Positions 1 to 7,921 of a stretch of DNA of 12,412 nt are shown piece after piece. The number at the start of each line of letters is the position of its first letter. Position 1 is the first letter of the stretch. Source of the DNA: Nitrospirota bacterium (GTDB lineage Bacteria > Nitrospirota > Thermodesulfovibrionia > Thermodesulfovibrionales > Magnetobacteriaceae). The translations under genes were made by a program, and so were the position numbers. The stretch is from the NCBI GenBank assembly GCA_015233265.1, contig JADFXZ010000060.1:1-12412 (forward strand), given 5' to 3'. The notes beneath the pieces are model-generated. The model saw only the letters and a list, made by a program, of their open reading frames with translations. It was not told the DNA's origin and did no database searches.

Positions 1-1
1 C

Positions 2-562
2 GATAGTGTCAGTAAAGACATTGCTCACTCAGTCAGTGACAACATGCACGCCTCGAATGAACGCTTGCAGGCAATCGAGGAAACCCTGACTGAGGTAAAA
101 CAAAAACTCGGGGCGCTCAACACAGAACAAATCGACGCAATGGCTAAATCAGTAGAGGGCGGTCTTGCCTCTATTGCCGAGGAGATAAAGGTCTCGATGG
201 GTGAGAACAACAAGGCGGATATGGACTCGCTAAAGACATCATTTAATGATATGGCAGCTAAGATAGAGCGCATCGATGCCTCTGTCGTAAATTCGCTGGC
301 CACTATCTTAGAAAATACAACAAAGGACGTTCAGTCAGCCGCCGGTGAGGAAATCAAAACAGCCATCAGCGCAGAGTTCAGGGCAATTCAGCAGAGTCTG
401 TCCGCGGCAACAACTGGCCAGGCCGAGATTCTCAGAATGATGCTCGAAGAACAGTTCAGGCAAGCCGAGGCGCAAGTAGAGCGCGCTCACAGCAATAAAC
501 AGGAGATTGAAGAGAGATTGAAGAGGCTTGGGGGTTTTCTTGCTGACACCGCGGCCAAATAA
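2..562 (+). CDS. Coiled-coil protein, 5'-truncated by the window edge
   Basis: The reading frame is open from base 2, so the ATG at base 44 is probably internal and the true start lies outside the window. The 187 visible residues are almost entirely helix-forming (rich in Ala, Glu, Lys, Ser and Gln, with no Pro or Trp) and show heptad-like spacing of hydrophobic residues, for example around IDAMAKSVEGGLASIAEEI and in the basic/acidic C-terminal stretch KQEIEERLKRLGGFLAD. I see no enzyme motif and no membrane segment in the visible part. The stop is followed after 25 bases by a dynamin-like GTPase gene on the same strand, which suggests an operon, and a second coiled-coil protein follows that GTPase. 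Composition and setting suggest a structural or scaffold partner of the GTPase; this is inference. No named family is recognised. Confidence 0.8.
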   Translation, partial: DSVSKDIAHSVSDNMHASNERLQAIEETLTEVKQKLGALNTEQIDAMAKSVEGGLASIAEEIKVSMGENNKADMDSLKTSFNDMAAKIERIDASVVNSLATILENTTKDVQSAAGEEIKTAISAEFRAIQQSLSAATTGQAEILRMMLEEQFRQAEAQVERAHSNKQEIEERLKRLGGFLADTAAK

Positions 563-587
563 ACTGGGGAAGAAACAGGGGAAATAG

Positions 588-3113
588 ATGAAATCCGAAG
601 AGCAAAAGATAAAGGACTTTCTGGGGCATATCTCCGCCATAATCACACGCCTTAAGGGGCTGGGGCATGAGCAGTTTGCAAATCGAATCAAGAACCTCGA
701 GGCCAACATCAAGGACTTCGGTCTGCATACGATAAAAAGCGGCCTTGTCGGTATAACAAGCTCAGGAAAATCCTCTGTGATGAATATCCTGCTTGGCACG
801 GGGACAAAAATCTTAAAAGAACAGAGCAAGGCAACTACCAATATGATAGTTTTTTGCTCTAAGTCAAAGGAGCAGCAGCTTGAAATAATATACGAAGACG
901 GCAGATCGGAAAAGAAGACCGGTAAAGATGTTCTGGGCCCGTCCATATGGAAGTATACCTCAGAGGACGAAAACCCCGGCAATAAATTTGGCGTTAAGTA
1001 TCTCAAGATAGGGCTACCTTCGTTTATCATCGATGAGGACATAGAGCTTGCCGACACACCTGGCCTCGACGCCTATGGTCACAAGGAACACGAGGATCTT
1101 ACGTTGCGAGAGTTTCTGCCGCAGGCGGACTTAATTATCTATCTGTCGTCGATTCGCAGCCCGATGAAGGAGACAGACAGAAAGATACTTAATAAGATAA
1201 TGGACGCCGACCAGAGAATAGTCTTCGTGCAGACCTGCAAGAACGCGGTGGTTGACAGCAATTTAGCTGGAGGCGATTCTGACTCGGTGGAAAAACGCCT
1301 CGAAAAGTATAAAGAGGAGTTTGAGAAACTCATAAGCCCATATTCAAGACTGAAAGACGCCCCTATCGTTCAGGTTGAGACCATATCTGCCGCTCGTTAT
1401 TTTAAGGACGGCAACAAGGAGGCATGGGCAGAGTCCGGCTTTGAAGAGCTTGTTCATGTGATAAAAAATGTCACTAAACAGTTGCAGTATGAATATACCA
1501 TAAAAAACCTCAAGAAAATCGTAGACAGCGTCAATGCCCTGATTACCCTGCTGATAAGCGCGGTAAAAGAAGAGGCAGACAAGAAGACCACTATCGAGAC
1601 ACTCATGAAGACCCTCGAAAAACTTAAAAAATACAACGAACGAATATTAAACACCAAAAACCAAATAGTCTCTATATGGAAAAAGAAGATAGACCCGGCT
1701 GCCATGTTCGGCGAGTTTCAGCACGAGCTATCGAGGACATATTCATTCCGTTATGAATTTAACCCCAAAAATGATACCGAGTTCATAGTCAAGGCAGATG
1801 CCATCAGCGAGAAAATGCACTCTATCAAGACCAGTATGCTCGATAACCTCGACAATGCCAAGGGCAAGTTCAAGGAGTACTTCGACGACATCGGGCTTGA
1901 CGTGCGGCGAACAGATATCCAAAGCGGATCGGTGAAGAGTTTCTATCTGCCAAATGTGCAAAAAAAGACTGCCTCAGGCAAATCCATGCTGGCCTCAGGC
2001 AAAGACCTCACCGTGGAATTTATAGATAAGACTAAATTCATTGAAGAGTTGAAATTATCTATAGAGGGGTTTTTGGTCCCTCTGGCCGGACACCTTGACT
2101 GGTGGGACAAGACCGTAGAGTTTTCATTTGTCGAGCCGCTGACAAAGAAGGTTGCCGCAGTCGCCGACGATATAACAAATATGGAAAAGGGCGGCGATTA
2201 CAACGAGGAACAGTTCAAGCGGTTGACCGCGTTCAGCAGGGAGCTGCATCAGGGCGTCAGAGAGGTCTCAGCCCTGTGTGATATGGAATTCATAGACCAG
2301 AAGTTTCCCGTGTCTTTGGGGAAGAAGGTAACATATAAAAAAGAACGAACCGGATTTATCAACATGTTCCTGCAGCTTTCAAGCCGCTACTATGAGGCAC
2401 TGTTTCATAACTATTATTTACGGAAATTATCAGGGTTTTCCACAAAAAGGCACAGGTCAGTCATCTTGATAGACCATAACTTTGAGTCGCAGATTAATTT
2501 TATAAATAAACTACTGCGCCTTGATTCTCAGAGCGTTGGGCGTATGCGCGCCCTTAAGCCGCCATATGTTATCAACCCTCAAGGGGCTTACACATTGGCC
2601 GAAGCCATCACTGTCGAGGGGGAATTTTCTGACGCCCTCACCTTCTATGTGCTTGGAAACGATGACGCATCCTTTGAAGCAGCCGCGTCTCACCAGCTGT
2701 TTGACAAGGTAGACGTAGTGCAGCTCATCATAGATGACCTGCATAGGGTCGGCTCTGCCCTTGTTGACGTTGTAGAGAGAAACAGGTTTTATGACCATAT
2801 AGCAAAAAGGCAGGACAAACTCCTCCTGTCATATCCGGGAGGGGCATATTTTCAAAAGGGCAGACTGCATATCCTTGTTGAGGAGGCAACCAGTGAAGTC
2901 AATAAGATATTTAACGCCCCTAGCGTGCAGTGGTTTATTTACGAAGGTTATGAGGTCCGATATAGTTATTTCTATGATATAGTGTCACGGGCGGCTGCTG
3001 GCAACATGCAGCCCGAGGACTGCATGAGGCAGTGGAAAGACATGGGGCTGCCGCTTGATGAACCTTTTACCGAGGATATCCTGCTGACACAATTTGCCGA
3101 AATTACAAAATAA
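588..3113 (+). CDS. Large dynamin-like GTPase (Dynamin_N-type)
   Basis: The 841-residue protein has an N-terminal GTPase domain in roughly residues 45-300. Residues 55-62 (GITSSGKS) form the P-loop (G1), Thr83/Thr84 are candidate G2 residues, 156-159 are DTPG (G3), and S267-A268 sits in the G5 position. The G4 site is poor: residues 216-219 read TCKN where [NT]KxD is expected. Residues 300 onward are mainly charged helices, as in the stalk of dynamins, and no clear transmembrane helix is visible. Bacterial dynamin-like proteins typically bind and remodel membranes and often act with a partner GTPase or helical protein. Here the gene sits between two coiled-coil protein genes, 25 bases after the first and 42 before the second. 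The start has a weak purine-rich site (CAGGGGAAA) just upstream. The GTPase fold call is secure; the cellular role is unknown, with membrane repair, stress or phage defence, or vesicle handling all possible. Confidence 0.88.
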   Translation: MKSEEQKIKDFLGHISAIITRLKGLGHEQFANRIKNLEANIKDFGLHTIKSGLVGITSSGKSSVMNILLGTGTKILKEQSKATTNMIVFCSKSKEQQLEIIYEDGRSEKKTGKDVLGPSIWKYTSEDENPGNKFGVKYLKIGLPSFIIDEDIELADTPGLDAYGHKEHEDLTLREFLPQADLIIYLSSIRSPMKETDRKILNKIMDADQRIVFVQTCKNAVVDSNLAGGDSDSVEKRLEKYKEEFEKLISPYSRLKDAPIVQVETISAARYFKDGNKEAWAESGFEELVHVIKNVTKQLQYEYTIKNLKKIVDSVNALITLLISAVKEEADKKTTIETLMKTLEKLKKYNERILNTKNQIVSIWKKKIDPAAMFGEFQHELSRTYSFRYEFNPKNDTEFIVKADAISEKMHSIKTSMLDNLDNAKGKFKEYFDDIGLDVRRTDIQSGSVKSFYLPNVQKKTASGKSMLASGKDLTVEFIDKTKFIEELKLSIEGFLVPLAGHLDWWDKTVEFSFVEPLTKKVAAVADDITNMEKGGDYNEEQFKRLTAFSRELHQGVREVSALCDMEFIDQKFPVSLGKKVTYKKERTGFINMFLQLSSRYYEALFHNYYLRKLSGFSTKRHRSVILIDHNFESQINFINKLLRLDSQSVGRMRALKPPYVINPQGAYTLAEAITVEGEFSDALTFYVLGNDDASFEAAASHQLFDKVDVVQLIIDDLHRVGSALVDVVERNRFYDHIAKRQDKLLLSYPGGAYFQKGRLHILVEEATSEVNKIFNAPSVQWFIYEGYEVRYSYFYDIVSRAAAGNMQPEDCMRQWKDMGLPLDEPFTEDILLTQFAEITK

Positions 3114-3155
3114 ATAGTCAATAAATGCTTATCACAAATAAAAGGAGGCTCAGCG

Positions 3156-4196
3156 ATGGCAGAAATAGAGGCAACCGATGATTTCCAAGAGATGCTTGCG
3201 CGGTTAAAACAACGGGTTAACAATATAGCGGCAGTCAAGGCCACAGTGGCAAGCCAGGACACAGGGGGGGACGTTAAGGAGCTGCTGTCCAGTTTTACCG
3301 AGACGCTCAAAAAAGGTTTCACGGCGTTGCTCGATGGTAAGTCTGGGGAGCTCGAAATGCTCAGTCTTGTGGCCGCCGGGGCAGCCGATGTTAAAAAGAC
3401 AGGGGAATCAAGTGCTGCGCAACTCAAACAAGAGATCAACTCCACACTAAGCACCCTGCTTTCGGACTTTAAGGGACGCCTCGAAGGGACGATAAAAGAC
3501 GACATCAGAGCCGCTTCCATCTCTGTACAAGATGAGATAACCGCCGTTAAATCCACAGTTAAATCCACTATACCGTCTGTCGATGCCATTGGCAGCAAGC
3601 TCAACTCGATTGGAAGCGCGGTAGAGATCCTGGCCACAACCTTGAGACAGGCAGTCGAGCAGCTGAAGACTTCAACTGGGGTCTTCGACGACACCGCGGT
3701 AAGAGGTCTGATTCAGGAGATAAAACTAGCCGCAGGCGAGTCGATAGGCTCAAAGATAGATGCAGCCCTTGCACCGCTCAGAGGGGAAATCTCGGCCTTA
3801 AAAGGGGTAATCACCACGTTAAAGATTGAGCCTGCCGCCTCAGGCATGGATTTCTCTAAGGGTTATATCGACACCATCAGGAGTGAGTTGCACTCTGAGA
3901 TAAGAGAAATTAGGGCGCTTGTTGAAAAGGAAAACACTATAGTTAAGTCGCAGACCCTTGAGTTCCTCGGGTTTGTAACAGATAAAATAGTCGGCCTGCA
4001 CGGGAAAATTGACAAAATTGCAAGGACTGAAACTACAATGTCTGCCACAGAGCAGCCTGGCACAGATTCAGTCTCGCCAAATATTGCAGCCCGCATAACA
4101 GAAGGAATCAGCAGCGGCTTGCAGCGTGAAATTGCCCCCGTGATGGATGGCCTGGTGCATATAATAAGATTTTTAGTCGCCCTGTCAAAGAGATAG
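3156..4196 (+). CDS. Long coiled-coil protein of unknown function downstream of the dynamin-like GTPase
   Basis: This 346-residue protein has a strong ribosome binding site (AAAGGAGG at 3141-3148, 7 bases before the ATG). Most of it is predicted by eye to be amphipathic helix with hydrophobic residues at heptad spacing (for example DAIGSKLNSIGSAVEILATT and RGEISALKGVITTLK) and charged residues between. A likely flexible break rich in Thr, Ser, Glu and Pro lies around residues 293-312. The last 20 or so residues (APVMDGLVHIIRFLVALSKR) form a hydrophobic helix with a basic end that could touch a membrane. There is no signal peptide and no catalytic motif. It resembles the first gene of the block in composition rather than in clear sequence. 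Position suggests that it works with the GTPase, perhaps as adaptor or scaffold; this is inference. Confidence 0.82.
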   Translation: MAEIEATDDFQEMLARLKQRVNNIAAVKATVASQDTGGDVKELLSSFTETLKKGFTALLDGKSGELEMLSLVAAGAADVKKTGESSAAQLKQEINSTLSTLLSDFKGRLEGTIKDDIRAASISVQDEITAVKSTVKSTIPSVDAIGSKLNSIGSAVEILATTLRQAVEQLKTSTGVFDDTAVRGLIQEIKLAAGESIGSKIDAALAPLRGEISALKGVITTLKIEPAASGMDFSKGYIDTIRSELHSEIREIRALVEKENTIVKSQTLEFLGFVTDKIVGLHGKIDKIARTETTMSATEQPGTDSVSPNIAARITEGISSGLQREIAPVMDGLVHIIRFLVALSKR

Positions 4197-4216
4197 GATT
4201 ACACTAAGTTGTAATC
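4197..4216. other. Short perfect hairpin just after the coiled-coil gene stop
   Basis: GATTACA at 4197-4203 pairs with TGTAATC at 4210-4216 across a 6-base loop, starting on the base after the stop codon. It is AT-rich and has no T-run behind it, so it is more likely an RNA 3'-end structure or chance than a full terminator. Confidence 0.35.
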
Positions 4217-4245
4217 ATATGGGCATTAATTAATCTGATATTAAG

Positions 4246-4340
4246 AATCATCCTGAGCTCGTCCTGAGCTCGTCGAAGGATTCCCGATGTGTGCGGATAC
4301 AGGAAATAAAGGAGCATCCTTCGACAAGCTCAGGATGATT
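4246..4340. repeat. Inverted repeat resembling a dispersed MITE/REP-like element
   Basis: The right arm, 4315-4340, read on the minus strand begins AATCATCCTGAGCTTGTCGA and continues to GAAGGATG. The left arm, 4246-4281, is the same sequence except for one C/T change and an 11-base tandem duplication (CCTGAGCTCGT at 4252-4262 and 4263-4273). The arms are separated by about 33 bases. The core TCCTGAGCTTGTCGAAGGA is, from memory, a motif that recurs between genes in many unrelated genomes and metagenome assemblies; I cannot check that here. There is no ORF inside. It lies between two convergent operons, a usual place for such elements. As RNA it would form a long stem on either strand. Confidence 0.7.
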
Positions 4341-4398
4341 CAAATGTTTTCATTTTTGTGAGCGTTTTATGGGATTACGGATTAGGAGTGAAGATATA

Positions 4399-4435
4399 AA
4401 AGAGGGGATTGAGGCTTAGCCGCAATCCCCTCTTT
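4399..4435. terminator. Bidirectional rho-independent terminator
   Basis: AAAGAGGGGATTG (4399-4411) pairs perfectly with CAATCCCCTCTTT (4423-4435), and the 11-base loop can add a short GGC/GCC pairing. On the + strand the stem ends in CTTT followed by TCTTCTATTTAT. On the - strand it ends in CTCTTTTATATCTT. It lies 17 bases past the coxA stop on the minus strand and downstream of the coiled-coil/dynamin block on the plus strand, so it can stop both convergent units. Confidence 0.85.
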
Positions 4436-4452
4436 CTTCTATTTATCAGGTG

Positions 4453-6048
4453 TTAATGCCCCTTTACCGCTGCCTCTGCCGGTTTTCCGTATTCATACGG
4501 TCCTTCGGTAATGGTTGGGAGATGCTCGAAATTATAAAACGGTGGTGGTGATGGAATCTGCCACTCAAGTGATTTCGAGTTCCATGGGTTGGCCGGTGCC
4601 TTCGGTCCACTTATTGCTGAGCGGACTAAGTTGAAAATGGTCAGCACAAATCCGAGTATAGTGATATAAGAGAAGATGACTGCAATTGTCATCTCAGGTT
4701 GATACTTTGCCGGAAGTTTCCAGTATCTTCTTGGAATACCGTCATAACCAAGAAAGAACTGTGGCAGGAAGGCAATCATTGCGCCAATAATCGTTATCCA
4801 GAATGCCGTTTTGCCAAGTTTATCGTTAAACATCTTACCGGTAAACTTTGGAAACCAATAGTAAATGCCGCCGATAGCCAGCATCGACATACTTATTGCC
4901 AATACATAGTGGAAATGTGCCACGACCCAGTGTGTGTCGTGTACGTTGATGTCGAATCCAAGTAGTCCGTTAGCTATACCTGTAACCCCGCCAATCGTGA
5001 ACAGAGATATAAATCCGAGGGCGTGAAGCATAGGCGTATTTAATGTGATTGAGCCTTTGTGCAGAGTTGCCACCCAGTTATATGTCTTAATACCTGTAGG
5101 GACACCGATTGCTATCGTACCCCACATAAACACAACCCTTGACCAATTCAAGGTACCTGCGACATAGAGGTGATGCACCCAAGTCTCAAAACCAACTACG
5201 GTGATTATCATAATAGCTATGGCCATGCTGGTATAGCCGTAGATCTTCTTTCTTGAGAAAGTCGAGATAATGTCTGACACTATGCCAAAGGTCGGAAGCG
5301 CCACAACGTAAACCGCAGGGTGGGCGTAAAACCAGAACAGATGCTCATAGAGAACCGGACTGCCACCCTTGAAGGCATTGTAAAAACTTGTCCCAAGATA
5401 CTTGTCAAAGAGCAGGAGCGTAACCGCGGCAGCCAAAACCGGCACACCGACAAGCTGAATAATGAATGCCCCAAAAATGCCCCATACCGTGAGATTCAAC
5501 CTGCCCCACGTCATACCGGGTGCCCTGAGTGTGATTATCGTTGTAATAAAGTTAACCGCACCTGCAATACTCGATGCCCCAAGCAAATGAACGGCGAATA
5601 CATAAAACGCGGTGTTTGCAGGCCCTGTAAGGGAATATGGCGGATAACCTGTCCAGCCGGTGTCAAGCCTGCCAGGCAGGATAAGGGCCATAACCGCTAC
5701 CAATCCAGCCATCACATATAGCCAGAAACTGAGGGCGTTGAGGCGGGGAAAGGCAACATCGTGTGCGCCTATCATCAGCGGGATTAAGTAGTTGGCGAAA
5801 AAGCCCGTCAACACTGGTATTCCCCAAAACAATATCATAGCCGCCCCGTGAATTGTAAACGCGGTGTTATACAAATCGGCGTCGATTATAACCTTTTTAG
5901 TAATGTCCAGCTGCTCCGTCCTCATTATAAACGCAAGAAGCAGCCCTACGACAAAAAATACCATTGCCGTAACCAGATACATGATTCCAATCCGCTTGTG
6001 GTCTGTTGTCAAAAGCCATGACTTAAAACCAGTTGGTTCTTTACTCAT
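4453..6048 (-). CDS. coxA: Cytochrome c oxidase subunit I (caa3/aa3-type, heme-copper oxidase A family)
   Basis: This is the catalytic subunit that reduces O2 to water at the heme a3-CuB site and pumps protons across the inner membrane. The 531 residues and 12-helix pattern match the family. Visible ligands are His67 and His380 (heme a), His378 (heme a3), and His243, His292 and His293 (CuB), with Tyr247 as the cross-linked tyrosine. His370-Asp371 is the Mg-site motif. D-channel residues are Asp97, Asn86 and Asn104, and Lys321 marks the K-channel. The helix VI motif reads YAHPAVY (241-247), so the usual proton-channel Glu (GHPEVY) is absent, as in A2-type enzymes, which normally have YSHP. It is the last gene of the operon, 18 bases after coxB, with an AAAGGAGG site at 6057-6064 that sets the start. 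A bidirectional terminator follows. Confidence 0.97.
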   Translation of the reverse strand: MSKEPTGFKSWLLTTDHKRIGIMYLVTAMVFFVVGLLLAFIMRTEQLDITKKVIIDADLYNTAFTIHGAAMILFWGIPVLTGFFANYLIPLMIGAHDVAFPRLNALSFWLYVMAGLVAVMALILPGRLDTGWTGYPPYSLTGPANTAFYVFAVHLLGASSIAGAVNFITTIITLRAPGMTWGRLNLTVWGIFGAFIIQLVGVPVLAAAVTLLLFDKYLGTSFYNAFKGGSPVLYEHLFWFYAHPAVYVVALPTFGIVSDIISTFSRKKIYGYTSMAIAIMIITVVGFETWVHHLYVAGTLNWSRVVFMWGTIAIGVPTGIKTYNWVATLHKGSITLNTPMLHALGFISLFTIGGVTGIANGLLGFDINVHDTHWVVAHFHYVLAISMSMLAIGGIYYWFPKFTGKMFNDKLGKTAFWITIIGAMIAFLPQFFLGYDGIPRRYWKLPAKYQPEMTIAVIFSYITILGFVLTIFNLVRSAISGPKAPANPWNSKSLEWQIPSPPPFYNFEHLPTITEGPYEYGKPAEAAVKGH

Positions 6049-6066
6049 ATCTTTAACCTCCTTTAT

Positions 6067-7059
6067 TTATTTAATTGTCTTTATGTAAGCCGCGATGGCT
6101 TCATATTCTTCTTTAGCCAGCATATTTGGGGGCATCATGTGGCCGAATCCCTTTACCGGTTTAGCCTTTGGGTCAGAGATCTTCTCTTTGACGAATGCCT
6201 CGTCTATGACGACTTTTGTGCCGTCCTCAAGCTCTTCAGACTTCCCTATTACGCCGTTTAGGGCAGGTCCTGCCTTTGTCTCACCGGCTATGCCGTGGCA
6301 GCCCAGGCAGCCAAGCTTCTCGACGAGTTCCTTGCCCTTGACCGCAGGGGTGGCGGCGGCCATGTTTGTGCTTTCAGCCTGCTTAGACTTAACCCATGCC
6401 TCATAGTCCTCTTTCTTCATGACGATAACCTTAGCAAGCATCGATGAATGCCCGGAACCGCAGAACTCAGCGCAATAAACAGGATATTCCCCTGGTTCCT
6501 TTGCAGAAAACCAAAGATATGTGTTTTCACCGGGAACCATGTCCTCACGTGTTCTAAACGATGGTATTGCAAAGTCATGTATTACGTCCTTGCTCGTAAG
6601 ATTGACCTTTACGTTGCCTACCGGTACACGCATTTCATTTAACGTCATAATCCCCTCAGGGGTATACATCTCAAAGCCGAACATAAAACCAACTGCCTTA
6701 ACCTCTATATGGTCCTTCGGTACTTCTCTGAGGTCGTTAAACACAGCCCACGACTGAACACCAAGCAGGATGATTATAATCATCGGTACAATAGTCCAGA
6801 GGATTTCAAGGCCGACATTTCCGTCTATATATTCGCCATCTGCGTCCTTGCGCTTACTCCTGTATTTAAAGACGAAATAAATAAGCGGTACTGTTACTGA
6901 AAGATAAACAAAAATTGACACCACCGCCCAGGTCTTAAAGTGAAGATCCCACGCCTTGACCGGGTCAACTACTCTTGCGGCCTTTTCAGCTGCCGCCGCC
7001 GCATATGGTATCGATACGAAAACCGCGGCCATTAATAATCTAAACACTTGCTTTAGCAT
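6067..7059 (-). CDS. coxB: Cytochrome c oxidase subunit II fused to a cytochrome c domain (caa3-type)
   Basis: Subunit II takes electrons to the CuA centre and passes them to subunit I. Order of parts: signal peptide (about 1-23), two membrane helices (about 43-64 and 84-104), a periplasmic CuA domain (about 115-215), a linker, and a C-terminal cytochrome c domain (about 238-330). CuA ligands are His161, Cys196, Glu198, Cys200, His204 and Met207. Heme c is bound by CLGCH (251-255), with Met308 or Met309 as the probable axial ligand. The fusion defines a caa3-type oxidase. The aromatic patch that normally carries the electron-entry Trp (QWYW) reads GFMFGF (124-129), closer to what I recall for ba3-type subunit II. 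The start has AGGAGGT at 7065-7071, which overlaps the stop codon of sco; the gap is 10 bases. Confidence 0.96.
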   Translation of the reverse strand: MLKQVFRLLMAAVFVSIPYAAAAAEKAARVVDPVKAWDLHFKTWAVVSIFVYLSVTVPLIYFVFKYRSKRKDADGEYIDGNVGLEILWTIVPMIIIILLGVQSWAVFNDLREVPKDHIEVKAVGFMFGFEMYTPEGIMTLNEMRVPVGNVKVNLTSKDVIHDFAIPSFRTREDMVPGENTYLWFSAKEPGEYPVYCAEFCGSGHSSMLAKVIVMKKEDYEAWVKSKQAESTNMAAATPAVKGKELVEKLGCLGCHGIAGETKAGPALNGVIGKSEELEDGTKVVIDEAFVKEKISDPKAKPVKGFGHMMPPNMLAKEEYEAIAAYIKTIK

Positions 7060-7069
7060 TTTCTACCTC

Positions 7070-7921
7070 CTAATTTTCTAAGGGCCGAAGCTCAGCCCGT
7101 CTCTTCTTTTTCTGATTTCGTGCGTAAAAGAACACTATTACAGCGGTAAACAGGGCGAACACAAATCCTAACGTCTCGATAACAAAAAAAACGTTTACCT
7201 TGTAGCCGCCAATTTTGGTGTCATACGCGTAACATGCAAGGGCAATCTTGCCTACTATCGGGAATTTGCCGACTTTGCCGTCCGCCGCCTCAAGTATCGC
7301 AAGCCTTACGTCCATCGCAAGCGGGTAGAGCCCGAACAGGTATCTCATAACCCTGCCATCTGGTGACATAAAGATGTACACGTTTGGATGCACAAAGACC
7401 TTGTCCAGCTGCGAATAAAAATACCTGTAGCCGATGGCCTCGGTAAATTTCTTTGCCTCAGCGTCTGTTGTTACCGCAAATACCCATTTGTCAAAAGACT
7501 CCGGTAAGTTGGTCTTCATCTTTATCTGCAGGTCCTTACGGAATTTTATCGCCTCTGCCGGAGTGTCGCTGCCGTCAAAGCTCAGCGTTATGGCGTTGTA
7601 ATCCTCGCCAAGCCGCAGATTAGTGTCCTTCAAGGCAGCAGCAAGCCCCTCGTTTAAGACAGGGCACGACTGACCGCACTTATAGTAGATAATAGACAGT
7701 ATGTACGGTTTTCCGGCGAAACTGCTCAGCGTTATGGCGTTACCCTTTTCATCTTTCATGCCAATATCCGGCGCCTTTTTGCCCAGATAATCGTCCTCTT
7801 TTATCTTCATCACAGACGGGTCAAACTGGGTTGAATCCACAGCCAGCCCAAAGCCCCAAACCGCGGATGAGGGCATCAGACACAGGCACACGATTGACAA
7901 GAAAAGGGTTGCAGCCCTCAT
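7070..7921 (-). CDS. sco: SCO1/SenC/PrrC-family copper chaperone for the oxidase CuA site
   Basis: SCO proteins are membrane-anchored thioredoxin-fold proteins that deliver copper to, or reduce, the CuA cysteines of subunit II. The 283 residues contain an N-terminal signal or anchor (about 1-23), the copper motif C82-GQS-C86-P, and the distal ligand His178 in VFVHPNVYIF. A C-terminal membrane helix (about 243-267) is followed by a very basic tail (RNQKKKRRAELR), an extension many SCO proteins lack. The start ATG overlaps the coxC stop by one base (TAATG), which suggests translational coupling. It sits directly before coxB, the gene for its likely client. Assignment is firm; whether it acts mainly as chaperone or thiol reductase cannot be told from sequence. 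Confidence 0.93.
   Translation of the reverse strand: MRAATLFLSIVCLCLMPSSAVWGFGLAVDSTQFDPSVMKIKEDDYLGKKAPDIGMKDEKGNAITLSSFAGKPYILSIIYYKCGQSCPVLNEGLAAALKDTNLRLGEDYNAITLSFDGSDTPAEAIKFRKDLQIKMKTNLPESFDKWVFAVTTDAEAKKFTEAIGYRYFYSQLDKVFVHPNVYIFMSPDGRVMRYLFGLYPLAMDVRLAILEAADGKVGKFPIVGKIALACYAYDTKIGGYKVNVFFVIETLGFVFALFTAVIVFFYARNQKKKRRAELRPLEN

Noticed and set aside
335..1057. Long open frame on the minus strand opposite the coiled-coil and dynamin genes
   Set aside because: It runs antisense across two better-supported genes, has no ribosome binding site, and its Ser/Leu/Phe-rich protein looks like a shadow of the real frame.
2972..3694. 240-residue minus-strand open frame over the end of the dynamin gene and the second coiled-coil gene
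   Set aside because: Ser/Ala/Val-rich translation with no known motif, spanning two plus-strand genes; typical antisense shadow.
5320..5721. 133-residue plus-strand open frame containing several Cys
   Set aside because: It lies wholly opposite coxA, whose conserved residues prove the other frame; the Cys are a by-product of the antisense reading.
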